Assembly: GCF_010728155.1 (NCBI RefSeq)
Contig: NZ_AP022605.1
Coordinates: 930,001 to 994,000, forward strand
Length of the DNA stretch: 64,000 bases
Reading direction: 5' to 3'
DNA from: Mycolicibacterium doricum
GTDB lineage: Bacteria > Actinomycetota > Actinomycetes > Mycobacteriales > Mycobacteriaceae
Shown: one piece after another, positions 60,343 to 64,000 of the stretch
Numbering within the stretch: position 1 is the stretch's first letter
How the letters are laid out: each line of letters starts with the position of its first letter
Position numbers and translations under genes: made by a program
Notes under the pieces: model-generated
Told to the model about the DNA's origin: nothing
The model's database searches: none
Seen by the model: only the letters and a program-made list of their open reading frames with translations

Positions 60343-63300
60343 GTGGGTATGCGGCCCCCCGCGAGGATGCCGAAGCTGACACGACGAAGCCGGATTCTGA
60401 TCGGTGTCGCCGTTGTCGCCGTGGTGCTGCTGCTGATCGGGCCGCGGTTCATCGACACCTACGTCAACTGGCTGTGGTTCGGTGAATTGGGTTACCGGTC
60501 GGTGTTCACCACGGTGCTGTTCACCCGCATCATCGTGTTCCTGGTCGTCTCCGTCCTGATCGGTGCGATCGTCTTCGCCGGCCTGGCGTTGGCGTACCGG
60601 ACACGGCCTGTGTTCGTCCCGACGGTCGGACCCAACGACCCGATCGCCCGCTACCGCACCACGGTGATGTCGCGGCTGCGCCTGTTCGGCATCGGCATCC
60701 CGGCGTTCATCGGCATCCTGTCCGGCATCGTCGCGCAGACCTACTGGGTGCGGATCCAGCTGTTCCTCCACGGCGGCGAATTCGGTGTCACCGACCCGCA
60801 GTTCGGCCTCGACCTCGGCTTCTACGCCTTCGAACTGCCGTTCTACCGGCTGGTGCTGAGCTATCTGTTCGTGGCGACGTTCCTGGCCTTCATCGCGAAC
60901 CTGTTAGCCCACTATCTGTTCGGTGGTATCCGGCTGACCGGGCGCAACGGGGCCCTGACCCGCTCGGCGCGGATCCAACTCGTCACCCTGGTCGGCATCT
61001 TCATCCTGCTCAAGGCGTTCGCCTACTGGCTCGACCGCTACGAATTGCTCAGCCACACCCGCGGCGGCAAGCCGTTCACCGGCGCCGGCTACACCGACAT
61101 CAACGCCGTGCTGCCCGCCAAGCTGATCCTCCTGGCCATCGCGGTGATCTGCGCGGTTGCCGTGTTTTCCGCGATCGTGCTGCGCGACCTGCGGATCCCT
61201 GCCATCGGTGTGGTGCTGCTCCTGCTGTCGTCGCTGGTCGTCGGCGCCGCCTGGCCGCTGGTGGTCGAGCAGTTCAGCGTCAAGCCCAACGCCGCGCAGA
61301 AGGAAAGTGAATACATCTCGCGCAGCATCGCCGCGACGCGGCAGGCCTACGGGTTGACCGATGACGTGGTGACCTACCGGGACTACCCGGGCGACGCGCC
61401 GGCGACCGCTCAGCAGGTGGCCGCCGACCGGGCGACCACGTCGAACATCCGCGTGCTCGATCCCAACATCGTCAGCCCGGCGTTCACCCAGTTCCAGCAG
61501 GGCAAGAACTTCTACTTCTTCCCCGACCAGCTGGCGATGGACCGCTACCGCGACGACGACGGGAACCTGCGCGACTATGTGGTCGCCGCCCGTGAGCTCA
61601 ACCCGGACCGGCTGATCGACAACCAGCAGGACTGGATCAACCGGCACACCGTCTACACCCACGGCAACGGGTTCATTGCGTCACCGGCCAACACCGTGCG
61701 CGGGATCGCCAACGACCCCAACCAGAACGGCGGCTACCCCGAGTTCCTCGCCAGCGTGGTGGGCGCCAACGGCAAGGTGGTCTCGCCCGGGCCGGCACCA
61801 CTGGACCAGCCGCGGATCTACTTCGGCCCGGTCATCGCCAACACCGTCGACGACTACGCGATCGTCGGTGAGAACGGTGCCCCGCGCGAGTACGACTACG
61901 AGAACAACGTCGAGACCCGCAACTACACCTACACCGGATCCGGTGGTGTGGAGATCGGCAACTGGCTGACGCGGAGCCTGTTCGCGGCGAAATTCGCCGA
62001 GCGCAACTTCCTGTTCTCCAACGTCATCGGCGATGACAGCAAGATCCTGTTCAACCGCGACCCCGCTGACCGGGTGGAGGCCGCCGCGCCGTGGCTGACT
62101 ACCGACACCACGGTGTACCCGGCGATCGTCAACCGCAGGATCGTGTGGATCGTCGACGGCTACACCACGCTGGACAACTACCCGTACTCGGAGTTGACGT
62201 CCTTGTCGTCGGCGACGGCGGACTCCAATGAGGTGGCCGTCAACCGGTTGGCCCTCAACAAGCAGGTGTCCTATATCCGGAACTCGGTGAAGGCCACCGT
62301 CGACGCCTACGACGGCACGGTGACGCTGTACGCGCAGGACGAGAACGACCCTGTGCTGCAGGCGTGGATGAAGGTGTTCCCGGACACGGTCAAGCCCAAG
62401 AGCGAGATCTCGCCGGAATTGCAGGATCATCTGCGCTATCCCGAGGACCTTTTCAAGGTGCAGCGCGCCCTGCTGGCGAAGTACCACGTCGACGATCCGG
62501 TGACGTTCTTCTCCACGTCGGACTTCTGGGACGTGCCGCTGGATCCGAACCCCACGGCCAGCAGCTTCCAGCCGCCGTACTACATCGTCGCCAAAGACCT
62601 TGCCGAGAACAACAGTTCAGCGGCGTTCCAGCTGACCAGTGCGATGAACCGGTTCCGCCGTGACTTCCTCGCCGCGTACATGAGCGCCAGTTCGGATCCG
62701 GAGAACTACGGGCAGATCACGGTGTTGACCATCCCGGGTCAGGTCAACGGCCCGAAGCTGGCGTTCAACGCGATCAGCACCGACACCGCGGTCAGCCAGG
62801 ACCTCGGCGTGATCGGCCGGGACAACCAGAACCGGATCCGGTGGGGCAACTTGTTGACCCTGCCGGTGGGTCCTGGCGGCCTGCTTTACGTGGCGCCGGT
62901 GTACGCCTCGCCGGGCACCAGTGACGCGGCGTCGACGTACCCGCGCCTGATCCGCGTGGCGATGTTCTACAACGATCAGGTCGGGTACGGCCCGACGGTC
63001 CGTGACGCTCTCACCGACCTGTTCGGCCCAGGCGCCGACGCGACCGCCACCGGCCCGGCGCCGACCAACCTGCCCGACGGGCAGCAGCCGGCGGCCCCGC
63101 CACCGGCCGACGGTCCGCAGCCCGCGGCGCAGCCACCCGCCAACCAGACGGGCCGGGTGCCGCCGGCGCCGCCGCCTGCCGCGGTCCCGTCGGGTCCCCA
63201 GCAGTTGTCCGAGGCGAAGGCCGCGGCGCTGCAGGAGGTCCAGGAAGCGATGAGTGGACTGCAGGACGCGCAGCGCAGCGGCAACTTCGCCGAGTACGGC

Positions 63301-63354
63301 GAGGCGCTGCAGCGGCTGGACGACGCGATGAGCCAGTACTCCGAGACCCGCTGA
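60343..63354 (+). CDS. UPF0182 large membrane protein (Rv3193c family)
   Basis: A 1003-residue conserved actinobacterial membrane protein. Seven predicted transmembrane helices lie in the first 330 residues (starting [18 protein letters not shown]), followed by a long extracytoplasmic domain of about 570 residues and a Pro/Ala-rich C-terminal region with a short helix. GTG 60343 has GGAG 8 bases upstream; the open frame begins earlier at 60325. Function not established; no catalytic motif recognised. Confidence 0.88.
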   Translation: MGMRPPARMPKLTRRSRILIGVAVVAVVLLLIGPRFIDTYVNWLWFGELGYRSVFTTVLFTRIIVFLVVSVLIGAIVFAGLALAYRTRPVFVPTVGPNDPIARYRTTVMSRLRLFGIGIPAFIGILSGIVAQTYWVRIQLFLHGGEFGVTDPQFGLDLGFYAFELPFYRLVLSYLFVATFLAFIANLLAHYLFGGIRLTGRNGALTRSARIQLVTLVGIFILLKAFAYWLDRYELLSHTRGGKPFTGAGYTDINAVLPAKLILLAIAVICAVAVFSAIVLRDLRIPAIGVVLLLLSSLVVGAAWPLVVEQFSVKPNAAQKESEYISRSIAATRQAYGLTDDVVTYRDYPGDAPATAQQVAADRATTSNIRVLDPNIVSPAFTQFQQGKNFYFFPDQLAMDRYRDDDGNLRDYVVAARELNPDRLIDNQQDWINRHTVYTHGNGFIASPANTVRGIANDPNQNGGYPEFLASVVGANGKVVSPGPAPLDQPRIYFGPVIANTVDDYAIVGENGAPREYDYENNVETRNYTYTGSGGVEIGNWLTRSLFAAKFAERNFLFSNVIGDDSKILFNRDPADRVEAAAPWLTTDTTVYPAIVNRRIVWIVDGYTTLDNYPYSELTSLSSATADSNEVAVNRLALNKQVSYIRNSVKATVDAYDGTVTLYAQDENDPVLQAWMKVFPDTVKPKSEISPELQDHLRYPEDLFKVQRALLAKYHVDDPVTFFSTSDFWDVPLDPNPTASSFQPPYYIVAKDLAENNSSAAFQLTSAMNRFRRDFLAAYMSASSDPENYGQITVLTIPGQVNGPKLAFNAISTDTAVSQDLGVIGRDNQNRIRWGNLLTLPVGPGGLLYVAPVYASPGTSDAASTYPRLIRVAMFYNDQVGYGPTVRDALTDLFGPGADATATGPAPTNLPDGQQPAAPPPADGPQPAAQPPANQTGRVPPAPPPAAVPSGPQQLSEAKAAALQEVQEAMSGLQDAQRSGNFAEYGEALQRLDDAMSQYSETR

Positions 63355-63454
63355 GCCGACACGGGCACGTTCGCGGCCGGACAAGAGTGCCAAAGTGGTG
63401 GTAGAGGCCCGATTTGGAATACCAAGCCGGGCTGGGTAACCTCATGTTCACCAA

Positions 63455-63531
63455 CGCGGGGTGGAGCAGCTCGGTAGCTCGCTGGGCTCATAACCCAGAG
63501 GTCGCAGGTTCGAATCCTGTCCCCGCTACCA
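63455..63531 (+). tRNA. Initiator tRNA-fMet (CAT)
   Basis: A 77-base cloverleaf with acceptor arms CGCGGGG and CCCCGCT plus ACCA. The first pair (C1:T72) is unpaired and the anticodon stem has three G:C pairs (GGG-CTCATAA-CCC), both initiator hallmarks. Anticodon CAT; D arm GAGC...GCTC and T arm CAGGTTCGAATCCTG are intact. CCA is encoded. Confidence 0.96.
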
Positions 63532-63534
63532 GGT

Positions 63535-63570
63535 AAAACGGCCCCCGGAGACTACTCCGGGGGCCGTTTT
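63535..63570 (+). terminator. Strong intrinsic terminator after tRNA-fMet
   Basis: A perfect 16-base-pair stem (AAAACGGCCCCCGGAG, 63535-63550, with CTCCGGGGGCCGTTTT, 63555-63570) with a 4-base loop. It has A's on one side and T's on the other, so it can terminate on both strands. Confidence 0.92.
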
Positions 63571-63939
63571 CATGCCCGATGGGAACACTTTTGGGAACAT
63601 TCCCAACGCAAAGACTTCGTGGGAACGGAATGGGAACCGACTAACCTCCCTTGGCTCACTGACGGGACGACAAGTGCGCCGCCTGGGCTGAAGCCTGTGG
63701 CGGTAGACCAACGTGACCCCGGGCGGACGTACCGCCGCGAGTCCGTCTCAGACGGCGCGAGCCGGCGGTTCGCCCTACTGTGCACGGTGCAAAATGAGCA
63801 CCGTGGACGGGGATCGCTATCCCGGGAAAACTTGGGCGTGCAGATCCGCTCGCTGACAGCGAACATGGCTTATCGACGCAAGTGCTCCGCTACCGTGTGC
63901 ACGCTGGCGGTCTGTAACCCATGAGGAAAGAGAGCGGGA
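63571..63939 (+). other. Non-coding stretch after tRNA-fMet, possible attachment-site region
   Basis: About 370 bases without a convincing gene. GGGAAC occurs four times (63581, 63593, 63621, 63632) in the first 70 bases; TGGGAACATTCCCA (63592-63605) is a near palindrome. Such short repeats flank integrase-dependent attachment sites at tRNA genes. No integrase is within the window. Confidence 0.4.
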
Positions 63940-64000
63940 GTGGCCCGGATAGAATCGGACGTGCTGGAAGAGTTCATAAATCGACTCGCACAGTCGGACG
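63940..64000 (+). CDS. Start of an unrecognised gene (partial)
   Basis: GTG 63940 begins VARIESDVLEEFINRLAQSD and runs off the window. It has a purine-rich ribosome-binding stretch (AGGAAAGAGAG, 5 bases before). Base composition is lower in GC than the preceding genes. Twenty residues are not enough to assign a family. An alternative start at ATG 63921 in another frame gives an unlikely Gly/Arg-rich protein. Confidence 0.45.
   Translation, partial: MARIESDVLEEFINRLAQSD

Noticed and set aside
59140..60771. Long minus-strand extension of the DUF2342 gene
   Set aside because: It is antisense to the PDZ protease and UPF0182 genes; the protein family begins at the ATG at 59139.

Overview
The window is about 64 kb of high-GC actinobacterial chromosome and is clearly mycobacterial, probably a fast-growing environmental Mycolicibacterium. 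Evidence includes sigH-rshA, the biotinylated TB7.3 protein, pdtaS, whiB1, adnA-adnB, mycoredoxin-1, uvrD2 and whiB7, the 30-residue bL37 ribosomal protein, frequent GTG/TTG starts and many ATGA/TTGA/GTGA start-stop overlaps. From memory of M. tuberculosis H37Rv, the order follows Rv3229c down to Rv3193c closely, so most of the window is conserved core backbone.

Layout. 1-6.3 kb: end of a desA3-type desaturase, an aldo/keto reductase, rsgA-aroA, an SRAP abasic-site protein and a methyltransferase. 6.3-10.3 kb: stress and signalling block with sigH-rshA, bL37, TB7.3, the histidine kinase pdtaS (its stop codon lies in a 26-bp tandem repeat) and whiB1 with a promoter and likely CRP site. 10.3-25.3 kb: lipid kinase, entC, phosphatase, ParA-like ATPase, rhlE, ferritin-like protein, MmpS-like protein, TetR, a zincin-like DUF3152 protein, moeZ, an alkyltransferase-like protein and a lipV-type hydrolase. 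25.3-34.1 kb: adnA-adnB, DoxX-like protein, K+ channel and nudC.

34.1-52.1 kb is an 18-kb accessory island between nudC and mrx1, which are neighbours in M. tuberculosis. It starts with an ISAzo13-type transposase remnant, then phosphoketolase (xfp), an FMN split-barrel protein, a GH65 phosphorylase-type enzyme, a complete NAD-coupled group 3d [NiFe] hydrogenase (hoxFUYH) with its protease hoxW, a small zinc-ribbon protein, an orphan HicB-like protein, and the full maturation set hypE-hypD-hypC-hypF (minus strand) and hypA-hypB (plus strand). The gene set predicts phosphorolytic disaccharide use, a phosphoketolase shunt and H2/NAD(H) exchange.

52.1-63.4 kb returns to backbone: mrx1, uvrD2, whiB7 with a long leader (upstream ORF, terminator and a competing antiterminator pairing), an ABC1 kinase, a cyclodehydratase-like protein, a zincin-family protein, a PDZ/Lon-like protease and a UPF0182 membrane protein. 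The window ends with an initiator tRNA-fMet, a strong terminator and a 370-bp non-coding stretch leading into an unrecognised gene, which may be the edge of an element integrated at the tRNA.
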